From Ziziphus jujuba (Eukaryota > Streptophyta > Magnoliopsida > Rosales > Rhamnaceae), in contig NC_083389.1 of NCBI RefSeq assembly GCF_031755915.1, positions 25,233,001-25,297,000 of the forward strand: a DNA stretch of 64,000 nucleotides, written 5' to 3'. Under the pieces are notes generated by a model, which saw only the letters and a program-made list of their open reading frames with translations, did no database searches and was not told where the DNA came from. Positions 42,515 through 57,045 of the stretch are shown here, piece after piece. Positions within the stretch are counted from its first letter, which is position 1. The number at the start of each line of letters is the position of its first letter. The position numbers and the translations under genes were made by a program.

Positions 42515-45500
42515 ATTCCCCTTGGCTTAGAAAAACTCGACCCCGGCGAGTTGATGGCATGAAGTTGATCATAGAGGTCTTGATTGAGTTTCTGAAATTC
42601 TTGGTCAGTGATCCATGTGCAATCTGAAAGTGGTCGGTTCTTCCACTTGATAAGATACCGTTGATATCCTCCACCTCTAGTTGATACTATTTGATGATCA
42701 ACAACATCTTCAATTTCCTCTTTTAATCGAAATGTAGATGGTAGACTTGCTGCCTTGCTACCACTTGCTGTATCATTTTCATGTCCCTCATAAGAACTTA
42801 GATCCTCAATATTGAAGACATTACTTATACCCATATCCTTTGGTAGATCAAGGACATAAACATTTGAGCTGATTTTCTTTAAAATCTTATATGGACCAAC
42901 ATTCCTTGAATGTAGCTTTTTATAAGTGCCCCTAGGAAAACGTTTAGGCCTTATCCGAACCATTACCATATCCCCTTCATTAAATTCAGCAAATTTTCTC
43001 TTCAAATCAGCATATGCCTTGTAGTTTTCATTACTTAGAGCAATTTTTCTGCGAATATCATCATGAATTTCTTGAATGTGTCTTCCAAAAGTTTCAGCTT
43101 CAACACTTGGTCTTGTTGCCAAAGGCAAATGAACCAAGTCAATAGGCTTCCTAGGGAGCATCCCAGTTACAATTTCAAATGGGCTGCGACCTGTGCTCCT
43201 ATTTATGGAGCTATTATATGCAAATTCTGCCATAGGAAATATTTGATCCCAACTAGTTATGTGCTCTCCAACTAGACAGCGAAGTAAATCTCCCAAGCTT
43301 CGATTTACAATTTCTGTTTGACCATCTGATTGTGGATGAAAAGCAGAAGAGAACTTCAATTTGGTATTCATTGTCTTCCATGAGGTTCTCTAAAAATAAC
43401 TCATAAACTTTACATCCTGATCTGAAACTATTGTCATAGGTAGTCCATGAAGAGGAACTATTTCTTTGAAAAATAATTTAGCTACGTGAACGGCATCCAT
43501 GGTCTTTGAACAGGCAATAAAGTGTGCCATTTTTGAAAATCTATCAACCACAACCATTATGCAATCATGCCCCCTTATTGTTTTAGGTAATCCTAAAACA
43601 AAATCCATGCTTAACTCCTTCCATGGCTCATGAGGTATGGGAAGAGGCATATACAAACCTGTATTCTTCCTTGCTCTTGCTATATATCAATATATCATCA
43701 AAATATACTATCAAAAATTTACCAAAGAATGGCTGTAGAATTTGATTCATAAACCTCATAAATGTACTTGGAGCATTTGAAAGACCAAATGGCATTACCA
43801 GCCATTCATAAAGACCATCCTTTGTTTTGAAAGCTGTTTTCCACTCATCTCCGGGCCTTAGACGAATTTGGTGATATTCACTTTTTAGATCCAATTTTGA
43901 AAATATACACGAACCAGCCATCATGTCCAACATGTCATCAAATCGAGGGATAGGGAAGCGATATTGGATTGTAATCTTGTTAATCGCACGACTATCAACA
44001 CACATTTGCCAACTCCCATCTTTCTTGGGTGTAAGCAAAGCAGGAACAGCACAAGCACTTAAACTCTCACGGATGAATCCCTTGGACAGCAACTCCTCCA
44101 CTTGCCTCTTAAGCTCTGCATGCTCGCTAGGATTCATAAGATATGCTGGAAGATTAGGTAATTGAGCTCCTGGTACAAGGTCTATGGCATGCTGAATGTT
44201 ACGTAAAGGAGGTAATTCACTTGGAAATTCTTCCGGAACCAAATCTGAAAAATCAGACAGCAACTTCTGAATCTCTACTGGAAACGTTTGCTTGCTGGTT
44301 GCTGTTTCCTTCTTTGTTTCCTTTGCTAGAACAGCATATATAACTCCATTTTTTTTACTTTCTCTCTCAAAATTCTTCTTAGTAAGAATATGTAGAGACT
44401 TTTGTGGATTATTAGAAACCTTACTTGGTTTTTCCACCTTATATTTATCCATCTCAGCTACCGTCATAGGCTTCAACACAACCTTCCTATCTTTGAACAT
44501 GAAAGAGTAGATATTTTCTCTCCCACAGTGAAACACATCTCTATCATAAAGCCAAGGACGACCAAGAAGAATATGTGTTACTTTCATCGGAATCACATCA
44601 CACCAAATTGAGTCATTGTAAACCCTACATGAAAAAGAAACTAGACAGCGTTGGGTTACTGGAATTGAAGTACTGTCAATCCATGCTACTTTATATGGAT
44701 GTGGATGCGGTTCAATAGGAAGTTTTAATCGTCCTACCATAGATGCCGAAACAACATTCATACTACTACCACCATCAATGATAAGTTTTTGTGCTTGATT
44801 TTCACAACGAACCAACATTTGAAAAATAGAGGTGCGTTTCCAATCTTCCTTCTCATCTTTCGGAATTGAAAGGATACGTCTAACAATAGCATTTAATGAA
44901 GTATCTACTTCATCTTCTTCCAAGTCATCATAATTATAAACTTCATAGTTGAAATTGTCTTCATCTTCCTCTCTTCGTTGATCAGGTTCTTCATGATGTT
45001 CTACATCAAGATGTAGGTTTCTTTTAGGACAATTATATGCCATATGACCAGGCTGTCCACATTTGAAACATTGGTTGCCTTTTCCTCTAAGTTCAGAAGC
45101 ATTAGGAAAAGGTACCTTGGCCTTCATAGGTTGTTTTGAAGGCTGATTTGCTATAACTCTGTTGCTGTGTTTTATATTAGGTCTTTTGAAACTTCCAAGA
45201 TACTCCTCCAAATCCAAAGAAACTTGAAAAGCTTGCTCTAAGCCGTAGATAGGTTGTCTTAGTAGCTCCCTCCTAATGTCGGACCTCAAACCAGATTTAA
45301 ATCTTGATAATCTTTGCCTTGGATCTTCAGGTAGTTGGCTTCAAGTCTTCAACTCATCAAACTTCTGCATATACTCAGCAACTGACAAATTACCTTGCTT
45401 CAAGTTGATTGCTTGCTCACATAATTTATCATAGTAATTGGTAGGCATGTATTTTTCCCTAAGCTTAGCTTTCATCTCTTGCCAAGTACCAATGGGTGGT

Positions 45501-46027
45501 GATCCCATTCTCCTTAAATTTCCTTCAACACCCATCCACCAAATTTTGGCAAGACCTACTAGCTTCATCTTAGCGAACCTTACTCTCTGATCATCATCCA
45601 GATCATACCAATCAAAATATTCTTCAATGGAAGAAAGCCAATCAGCAAACTCAGTTGGATTTACTTTGCCTTCAAAATTTGGTACTTCAATCTTTACCCT
45701 CTTTGTGATGTCATCAAAAGTATTGTGATGTCCTTGTGTTGATTGCAATATATCTCTCACCCAATTAGGTGTCTGTTGGGCTGTAGGGAAAGGCACTGGA
45801 GCAATTGTCTTTGCTGGCAGCTTCTCTTGACTTTTATCATCATTGGCTTCAGGATTCTCCTCTTGTTCATTGTTGGTTGAAGAACTGCAAGGTTGAGATA
45901 TTTGGGCTTCAATATTACCAACCCGAACATTAAGAGACTCCACTTGTTCGACCATACGAATAAATAATTCTTCAAATTGATTGTCAGTTATTTTACCTCT
46001 AAAACTCTTTCCAGATCTCGTAGTCAT
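42388..46027 (-). pseudogene. Broken gag-pol of the gypsy element
   Basis: The frame starts at 46027 with gag. It is interrupted by an in-frame stop at 45341-45343, after which the same frame resumes and carries the CCHC knuckle (CFKCGQPGHMAYNC), a protease site (IIDGGSS) and reverse transcriptase with YFDDILIY. At about 43661-43672 the RT frame joins directly to integrase sequence in another frame, so RNase H and the integrase zinc-binding domain are deleted. A second in-frame stop at 43390-43392 cuts the integrase core. The last part (42388-43371) keeps the integrase end and a chromodomain-like segment with KWKNRPLSDCTW. With two stops and a frameshifting deletion it cannot make a complete polyprotein. 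Confidence 0.92.
42515..42523 (-). other. Polypurine tract of the gypsy element
   Basis: Read on the minus strand, AAGGGGAAT directly precedes the 3' LTR, the expected place and composition of the plus-strand primer. Confidence 0.75.
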
Positions 46028-46137
46028 GATTCCTTAATTCAAAGAAACAATTTGATCACCGGATACTGTTCACGTTGGATTACTGTTCATGCCGAAGAAT
46101 TACTGTTGACGGAACTGCTTATGCGGCTAGGAACTAG

Positions 46138-46149
46138 GCTCTGATACCA
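46138..46149 (-). other. Primer-binding site (initiator tRNA-Met)
   Basis: Read on the minus strand, TGGTATCAGAGC begins three bases inside the 5' LTR. It is complementary to the 3' end of plant initiator tRNA-Met, the usual primer of plant gypsy and copia elements. Confidence 0.95.
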
Positions 46150-46152
46150 AAC

Positions 46153-46666
46153 TGATGTAGGACAGGTAGGGAAAGAAAGAAAATAGAAAAGAAATAGATA
46201 GGATTCTAGTATCACACTAGATTGATTTTAGGAATCACTCCCAAAATCCTAGATTGATTTTAGGAATCACTCCCAAAACCCTAGGCATCACACCTAAGTT
46301 TGTTTTGTATCACACAAAACCAGAGAAAATAATCTCATAAAATTCTTTTAATATTGATTAAATTCTCCAAGAATTACAAAGAACCCTATTTATATTAAAA
46401 TCATCTAATAACATTAGGAAACTAAAATAATAGGAAACCTAGTTAAATAATGAAAACTAATAACATTAAGAAACTGAAAATAATAGGAAACCTAATTAAA
46501 TAATAAAATACTCTAATTAAAAATAGGAAACTAAATTAATTTACTAAAATCCTTGAAGATTCCAAATAAGCCCATCTTGTCCTAGATCATGCCTAATGTT
46601 TGGGCCTTAGAATCTGTTTTTCCTCTTCTCTGATAAGTTTTCAGAGGTTGTTTCCATCTTGCATCA
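46153..46666 (-). repeat. Right LTR (element 5' LTR)
   Basis: 514 bp, TGATG...CATCA. It is longer than its partner because it holds a 32-bp tandem duplication (46219-46250 and 46251-46282) that the other LTR lacks. Otherwise the LTRs are very similar, suggesting fairly recent insertion. Confidence 0.95.
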
Positions 46667-46671
46667 AGTTG

Positions 46672-48173
46672 CCTGTCATGTACAAGGGCTGGTGTGCAAA
46701 TACGATATTTGGAATGTCTAATTGAAGTAGGTTTTAAATTGATAATATAGTTGCATAGTAGGCTGACCTTGAACTCTGCCTAGAAAGTGATAAATTTCTC
46801 TTGTTTTTGACTGCATTGTTATCATCTAACATGGGAAAATTTCCTTACTCGTAGCAATATCATGTTATGGCTAGATCATCATTCAAGATTGTCTATGACC
46901 AAGTTCTTTACTAGTGACATCTTTGTCAATAGGCGGAAGCTGATTCATCTACCTCATACAGAGCAATTGAAGTTGCTTTAGGAAGAACGCTGTAATCTGG
47001 AACATATTGTACTTAGGCAGAAAAAGGAGTTGGTCAATACTAAGCACTAATATATGACCAAAAATTAAAAGTACTAAAATAGTAATCAACTTTTTGTGAA
47101 TTTCTGCAGGAGGAGCAAATATGCTATCGATGGCAGGAGATCACTGGGAGAATATTGGTACCCATTTTTTGTGGCTGCGGAGCATCTTGGTAGTTGAGAT
47201 GCAATTATCATTTGGTCAAAAATTGAATTGTATTCTTCTAGCTGTAGAATAATTGAGAGTTTACCTTGAATATCATGCTAAAATCTTTTCATTCCATATG
47301 AATTGCTGTCAACTTATGTTCTTGTTCTAGAAATCATGACATATGAACCCCGAGCTATTATGATTAAGTGTGTTTGGTGATCAGAAAATTAACCATTTAG
47401 ATGGGATTATCAACCATCGTGTCGTTGACAATTATGAAGCTTTGAGAGTGACCAATTCTACGTGGGTTAATTGCCCTTTGGCTTCACTACCCTCTAGGGG
47501 TTGTGCAATTTAGGCCATCTGTTTTAGAATCCACCAGATCAAGCTCTTAATTCTGGATTCTTGCACATTTGTCCAATTCATGTTCATTCCCTTGTCTAGT
47601 GCATGTTCAGGGACCAATTGAATTAATGTGCAAGAAATCCAAAATCAAGAGCTTAATATGGTGTATTTTTTTAACAGAAGGTCTAAACTTCTCAATCCTG
47701 AAACTCGAGGTCGTAAGGTGCAATTAATCCTTCTAACATTATCCAACAACGCTACTAGAATTAATTTACAACGTAAAAACTGAATGAACATAGTATGAGC
47801 TAAGAGTTTGGACCATGACTTTTGATTGACGACAAGAATGAACGAATAGAGAATGGTTTCCAAAGAGATACAATGTTTTGTACCTTTTTTTTTTTTTTTT
47901 TTTTTTCCTACGATTTTCATGTCCGTTCTTGCACGAAAATAAAAGCAGACAAAAATAAATAAATAAATTGAAAAATGACAATATATAGGGGAAGTCTTTA
48001 CATAGGAAATTGACAGACCAAGTTATTAAACCAAACTGACTATTAATCTTTATATAAAACGCCTCTGCTTCTCTTTTCACTGTAAAACTATTCACATTTT
48101 CCTTGTTAAAGTTTTGCTTTGTAATTCATGGAATAAAATATTTTAGTTAAATTAAGCTGTGTCTTTAAATTTG
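46672..48173. other. Intergenic DNA beyond the retroelement
   Basis: The first part presumably continues the 3' flank of the small membrane protein gene, which the element split. Short open stretches around 46900-47200 have splice-like ends but no recognisable protein. The rest is A+T-rich, with a poly-T run at 47886-47906. No gene is supported. Confidence 0.6.
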
Positions 48174-49001
48174 GCTGCATTGCATGCACATATACGTACG
48201 CCGTTGGAAATATGATCAGGTGAGAAATTATGATATGGTAGAAAAAGTGTTCTAGGCATTATTAGGAATTATATTTTCTTCTTTTTGACCATGTGAAGAA
48301 CACAAATTTCAACTTTGTCTAGAGTCTAGAAACCCAATAAAATCTACATCATTAGGTAAAAATAAATTATTATATATGAAAGCTTCAATTCATGGTTCAT
48401 TATTTGAACAGCTGCATGCCCTTCAAATTATTAAGGGCTTCTAGTAGGTCTCATTTTATTAACTTTGAATTATAGAGAATGACTATTTAGTTTGATGTTA
48501 ATGTTATCATAATTATTGATAACCAGCTGGCTTTTTATTTTATATATTATTAATTTCAATAAATGTAGTTGAGAATAGAAGCTCTAGTGCATACTCAGAC
48601 TCTGTCATGATAACATGTTTATTGATAATTAATTTTAAATTGTTTTAGTAATTACAAGATAATTTACAGAGCGCATAAGTTGAAAATTCATTAATACCTT
48701 TAATATTTTTCTAGGATAAAAAATTTATTTCTTTTCCAAATCCTAAGGGCCTAAACGAAAGAGACCTTGCAACAAACTACTTCCAATTACCAAGTCTGTC
48801 ACTGTTTCATTCTTTGATTCCTTGTGTTCAGGTAAAGAAAAGTAAGCCTGATACTCAAAACTCTTATATTCTCCACAACGTCGAGCAATTCAAGACTAGG
48901 TATAGTTTTCTCCCACTTTTTGTTTAGCTTTCTTTTTCCTTCCAATTTTTATTAATTAATGAATTGTTTTTCCAGCAAAGGACTTTGACAATTCCAATCC
49001 C

Positions 49002-49050
49002 TTTATAAACATGAATTCGGGTAATATATATATATATATATATAGCAGCA
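49002..49050 (+). promoter_or_regulatory. TATA region of the first peroxidase gene
   Basis: TTTATAAAC at about 49002-49010 lies roughly 100 bases before the ATG, followed by a (TA)n run at about 49025-49044. Either could serve as the TATA element. The pseudogene copy in duplicate B has TTAGTAAAG at the matching place and lacks the TA run. Confidence 0.55.
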
Positions 49051-49106
49051 AAAACACACACAAGAAAAGCACATTATAGCTATAGCTAATAGTAAGAGAG
49101 ATCAAA

Positions 49107-50715
<1,609 letters not shown>

Positions 50716-50763
50716 TCATCTAAATGGTTCATTACTATGTGCGCAAAATTAGTTTTCATGGCC

Positions 50764-50794
<31 letters not shown>
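50764..50794. repeat. Poly-A homopolymer run
   Basis: A run of more than 30 A residues lies about 50 bases after the peroxidase stop. Duplicate B lacks it, so it arose or was lost after the duplication. Assembly length here may be unreliable. Confidence 0.85.
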
Positions 50795-50797
<3 letters not shown>

Positions 50798-51564
50798 ACT
50801 GAAAAAACAAGGAAAAAATAAAATGTTTTTTTAAGTGTGTAAATTTCATCTTCTTTAATGTGTATGAATATTATAGTTTAATAATAAATTTTGAAATAGT
50901 TTTTATGAAGCTAGTCAGAATCATTATGGATGATTGGTTATTTATTTACTTCTTTATTTTCCTAGAGGGAAGGGAAAAAAAAAAAATACAGAATAACTTC
51001 TATGAATTAGAGGTTGTAAGTATTTCTAACAGTTTGTATTCAGTGGAGTATACTTACTTCAGAGAGAGATGTATTTGAAGTACTAAATAATTCTTTTTTT
51101 AAGTATCACCGATCTAATATTAGATTATTTTCAACTACTTTTGAAAGAAAGTTATTTGAAAGCTCATCTCTGTTTCCTTGGTGGCAACCCTTATCCACAG
51201 AAGCAAATACCATATTAGGAATAAAAAAGAAATGGAATTCTTCACTAGAATAAGATTTTGACTCCTGTAACTTATTAAATGGTGGTTTATTTTTTTAATA
51301 GGTAGCACAAAATTGATTTAAGATTGGCTTGTCCTTTAAAACAGCATGATAACTTTTTGCCATTGTAATTCCCTTCAAATACAAGATACAATAGAATAGA
51401 TCAAACTGCTAATTTTTTATGTCCAAGCTCTGTACAGAGTGCAGGCATTTGACAGCTAATGCCCATAAATGACCGTGTATATTAAGCATAGTTTTTAATT
51501 ATTAAATAAGGTCAGCAATTTCATTCCAGAAAAAGACAACACAGAGATTCTTGGAGGTGTAGTG

Positions 51565-52160
51565 CAAAAGCATGCATTTATTCATAAAAATGCTAGGCCG
51601 GTTCACGTACCTTGAACATGCTCTAATAATAAGTAGATAAATGTTGAAAATGGAAACCCCCTCACTTCATGGCCTTCACACACCACTCTCTCTCTCTCCT
51701 TAATGAAGTTTTAACCAACTTAATGAGAATCTTAGATAAACTGTTAATTTATTTTAAATCTGTTTATTTTAAGTAAATCTACACATAATCACCATAACTT
51801 CTTTGCAAATTGTATGGTTTTTCCACATTACAGAGTTAGCTTGATTTTCTTGTTTCATTATGAAGACCAGTGAAAGGGAAACTACATTTCATAAAGAGGG
51901 TTCATGAAATTCTTGGTTAAATTACTGGTAAATCTGCATGAATTATGGGTCTGGTATTAGAATCGCAGAAGGTCATAGTTTAGTACTTATATAAGAAGCA
52001 ACCCTTCCTTTGTTTCTGTAATAAGGAAACCCATTGACTTTGTTGGATCATGTATATTTAATATTAAAGTTGACTTGAGCATTAATCATTTTTCAATTAT
52101 AGATTTATCATTTCCAGGAATTCCAAAATGTAACAAGAATTAAGACGGACTTTTGGGTTT
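51565..52160. other. Spacer between the two intact peroxidase genes
   Basis: This contains A+T-rich DNA beginning exactly at the end of duplicate A. No gene is seen. The 3' part should hold the promoter of the second peroxidase gene. Confidence 0.6.
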
Positions 52161-52166
52161 CCATTG

Positions 52167-52175
52167 GCTATAAAA
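52167..52175 (+). promoter_or_regulatory. TATA box of the second peroxidase gene
   Basis: GGCTATAAAAAC lies about 60 bases before the ATG. It is a strong consensus TATA box at a plausible distance for a short leader. Confidence 0.75.
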
Positions 52176-52232
52176 ACTGTCCCATGGTAAGCTTACCTTG
52201 TTCATTCAAACTAAAGCAGAGAAAAATCCAAG

Positions 52233-53958
<1,726 letters not shown>

Positions 53959-54041
53959 CTAAAACTTTATGTTTGATTACTTAATTTGCTTTTCTTGTTG
54001 ATTGGTTCAAACAGCAATATTGTAGCCGGAGGACTACATAC

Positions 54042-54075
<34 letters not shown>

Positions 54076-55290
54076 CTATTTTCTGCATAAGTATGTAATA
54101 ATCATGCATTTATCCCCCCCCCCCCCCCCAAAAAAAAAAAAAAAGAATAAATGTAATAGCACTCTTTAATTTCTTTTTCTTTTTTTCTTAATACTGAGTG
54201 TTAATGATGGTTATAGTTAACATGATTGAATATATACTTATTATAAAATTAATTTTAGCATTCATACAAATATAAGAACGAAATACGAGAGAGAAAATCA
54301 ACATTCGTCTCTAAGACATCTATTATGAATTTTTTTTTTTTTTTTTTGGTGGAACCAAATGAGAAAACCTACATGTTATTATATATATATATATATATAT
54401 ATAAGTAATCAACTTTTACTTTATAAAAGCCATCCATTTTTAACTTAAAAAATTAAAGTTGGAGATGAAAATGATGCCTTTTTTCCTCAAAATGATAAAA
54501 AGATTTAATTCAAAATCCCTACCATATCAATCTTGCAAACCAAGCTAATAAATATTTATTTTTGTTAAGGTTTAGTGATTATTATTGTTATTATAATTAT
54601 TATTCTAAGTTGGAAGTCATAGTTGACAGCTTCCTATCAAATTAAGAATGCGTTTTTGATGACGTAAAAGAATTTGGAAAGTGTATTTCAGAGTCTTTAC
54701 AAGTTTAATCGCAAGTCAAAATGTCTTATCCACCAAAATACCCTTTTCCCCTTCTCCATGAAACCAAATACATGTTGTACTACTAACGCTGGTTTCCCAT
54801 GCAGTAACGGCACTACGGTCAATGTGGATCAGCTTGACTGTTTTAAATTTATTAAAAAAAAAGAAAAGAAATTCCCTGATTACGTGGTAATTTAAGTATT
54901 AAGGGCCATTATTTATCATTAATTTATTTTTAAATATTTTTTAATCTAATGATACATGGCAATTAAATATTAAGGTTCATAATTCATCCTTTTTACTTTA
55001 ATTTTTTTCCTTTAAAACAAAAAAAAAAAAATGCCTTTTTCGAATTTTTGTTCTTTGCGTCTCTTTTTTATTTTTTTATTTTTTATGCATCAGTTTAAAT
55101 TTTCCATATGCAACAAATCAAATTTTAGTTCACGCAGAAAAAGTTTCCACCATATTTTGCTTTCGAAATATATCTTAATCATTTTCCTTAAAAGTGATTT
55201 CAAATATATATATATATATATACACTGTGCAAAGAGAAAGCAGAAGGAAACTAATCCTACTAGGATATAAATTGTGTTACGGAAAGTCGG

Positions 55291-55335
<45 letters not shown>

Positions 55336-55435
55336 AGTCAGAATTCAGAAATATATTTCAGGTTTGTTTCATAGAGAGCTTTTTTAAGGCTACAGAGAGA
55401 CAGACAGAGAGGGGTAAGGGAAAAAAAAAAAAAAT
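53959..55435. other. Intergenic DNA before the BRR2 copy
   Basis: This region is A+T-rich with (TA)n runs (about 54045-54072 and 54381-54402) and a C-run followed by an A-run at 54114-54144. No gene with family resemblance was seen. The last 150 bases, with a (GA)n tract, may be the old leader of the BRR2 copy. Confidence 0.6.
55293..55332. repeat. (GA)n microsatellite
   Basis: About 20 GA units, about 105 bases before the start of the BRR2-like coding remnant. GA tracts are common in plant 5'UTRs, so this may be a leader relic. Confidence 0.95.
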
Positions 55436-57045
55436 ACATTGGTGAATCTGAGTGGCAATGGCGGTGCTGAAGCTCATGCGCGCTTCAAGCAGTACGAGTA
55501 CAGAGCCAACGCTAGCCTCGTCCTCACCTCTGACTCTCGCCGGCTCGAAACCGACGAGCCAACCGGTGAGGCAGAGTCACTCTGGGGAAAAATTGATCCC
55601 AAAACCTTCGGAGACGGAGTTTCCAGAGTAAAGCTGACATTGATGAAGAAAAGGAAGGAGCTTGACCAACCCGAAAGTGTGCTTTCCACCGGAAGACAAA
55701 GAAGCAGCGGCGAGTACTTAGCGAAGAGAGTGTTCTCAGTGCCTTCGATGGAGGCCTATACAAGTCCATGACAGACAAGACAGAAGCTGTTTACAATCTC
55801 GTGCTCGATATCATTCAGAGACAGTTGGGAGGATACCCTGACAGTGTTCTTTACTGTGCAGCAGATTAGGTCTTGGCCGTGCTGAAGAATACGAGAATCA
55901 AGAGCTTTGACAAGAAAAAGGAAATTGAGAAGGTATTGAATTCTTTATCTGATTCCGATTTTAATGATCTGGTTTCAATTGGGAATGAAATTACTGATTA
56001 TAATCAATTTGAGGATGATAATTCTGTTTTGTCTAATGCTATCGACATTGACGATGATATGGGTGTTGCAGTTGAATTTCAAGAAGATGAGGATGATGAG
56101 GAGGGAGTGAGTGATCTTGATATGGTCCATGAGGATGACGATGAGGATGATGATGATGATGATGTTGACAATGGTGTGGCCGAACCCGCGACTCTGGAAG
56201 TGGGAGGCGGGATTGATGATGATGATAATGATGATATGAAGGAGGCTAATAATGGAAGCATGAGCCTAATTGATGCATATTGGCTTCAGAGGAAAATTTC
56301 TCAAGCTTATAATGATCAAGAGCAGGTACTGGATCCACAGCAATGCCAAAGGCTTGCAGAAAAGGTTATTGGGATTCTTGCTAATATTGGTGATGATGAC
56401 AGAGAGGTTGAAAACAAGCTGTTGAAGGAATTACAGTTTGATAAATTCAGCCTCATTAAGTTCCTGCTTCTTAACCGGCAAAGCATTGCCTGGTGCACCC
56501 TTTTGGCAAGGGCTCAAAACCAAAAGGAAAAAAATTGAGGAGACCATGATCCTCTTGGACCGTCCTGATTTGGATGCAATTCTGAATCAGTTGCATGCTA
56601 CGAGGGCAACGCCAAAAGAGAGGCAAAGGAAGTTGGAGAAGACTATTAGAGACGAGGCTCGTCGTTTGAAAGGTAGCAACCGAAAGGTTAGTAGTAGTGC
56701 TGGTGTTGCTGATAGAGATAATAAACATGCAGAGAGTGGTTGGTTTAAAGAACAATGCAAGTTGCTTGATCTTGATAGTCTTGCAAAACAAGGTAGTCTT
56801 TCTTCAGACCATAAGTGCACACTTCCAGCTGGGTCTTACAGGCGCTATATATGGAAATGGTTATGAAGAAGTATATGTGCCTGCGTTCAAACCGAAACCA
56901 CTCGATCCCAATGAGAAACCTGTAAACGTATCCGACATGCCTACTTGGGCGTAACCGGCTTTTAATGGAATGAACCAGTTGACTAGGACACAAAGTAGAG
57001 TTTATGAGACTGCACTTTTTCAGGCAGATAATATTCTGCTGCATT
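55436..57045 (+). pseudogene. BRR2: Truncated, broken copy of the BRR2 spliceosomal helicase gene
   Basis: Pieces in different frames match the N-terminal quarter of BRR2, the U5 snRNP helicase that unwinds U4/U6. They occur in the right order: FKQYEYRANASLVLTSDSR, EPTGEAESLWGKIDPKTFGD, the acidic segment, IDAYWLQRKISQAYND, LHATRATPKERQR, SGWFKEQCKLLDLDSL and a final stretch ending QADNILL. The start codon is lost: the expected ATG reads TTG. Frameshifts occur around 55640-55770, near 56500-56520 and near 56840-56860. Stops interrupt the frame at about 55868 (TAG) and 56953 (TAA). The similarity ends just before the first helicase cassette's Walker A, at the border of duplicate B. No intron is visible, but I cannot tell a retrocopy from a fragment of an intron-poor gene. 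Confidence 0.9.

Larger units (their letters stand above)
42030..46666 (-). mobile_element. Decayed Ty3/gypsy LTR retrotransposon, chromovirus-like
   Basis: A 4,637-bp insertion is bounded by two LTRs beginning TGATG and ending CATCA, and flanked by AGTTG duplications. Genes run on the minus strand: gag with a CCHC knuckle, protease, reverse transcriptase, integrase core, then a chromodomain-like C-terminus. RT-before-integrase order places it in Ty3/gypsy; the chromodomain points to a chromovirus. The primer-binding site matches the 3' end of initiator tRNA-Met. The internal part is only about 3.6 kb because the RNase H and N-terminal integrase region is missing. It lies just past the stop of the small membrane protein gene. 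Confidence 0.95.

Noticed and set aside
46895..47210. Open stretches after the retroelement that look like exon pieces
   Set aside because: They have splice-like ends but no recognisable protein, stops between them, and no continuity with the upstream gene.
50764..50794. Poly-A run after the first peroxidase gene as a sign of retroposition
   Set aside because: The gene keeps its introns and promoter, and the other duplicate lacks the run, so it is a simple homopolymer.
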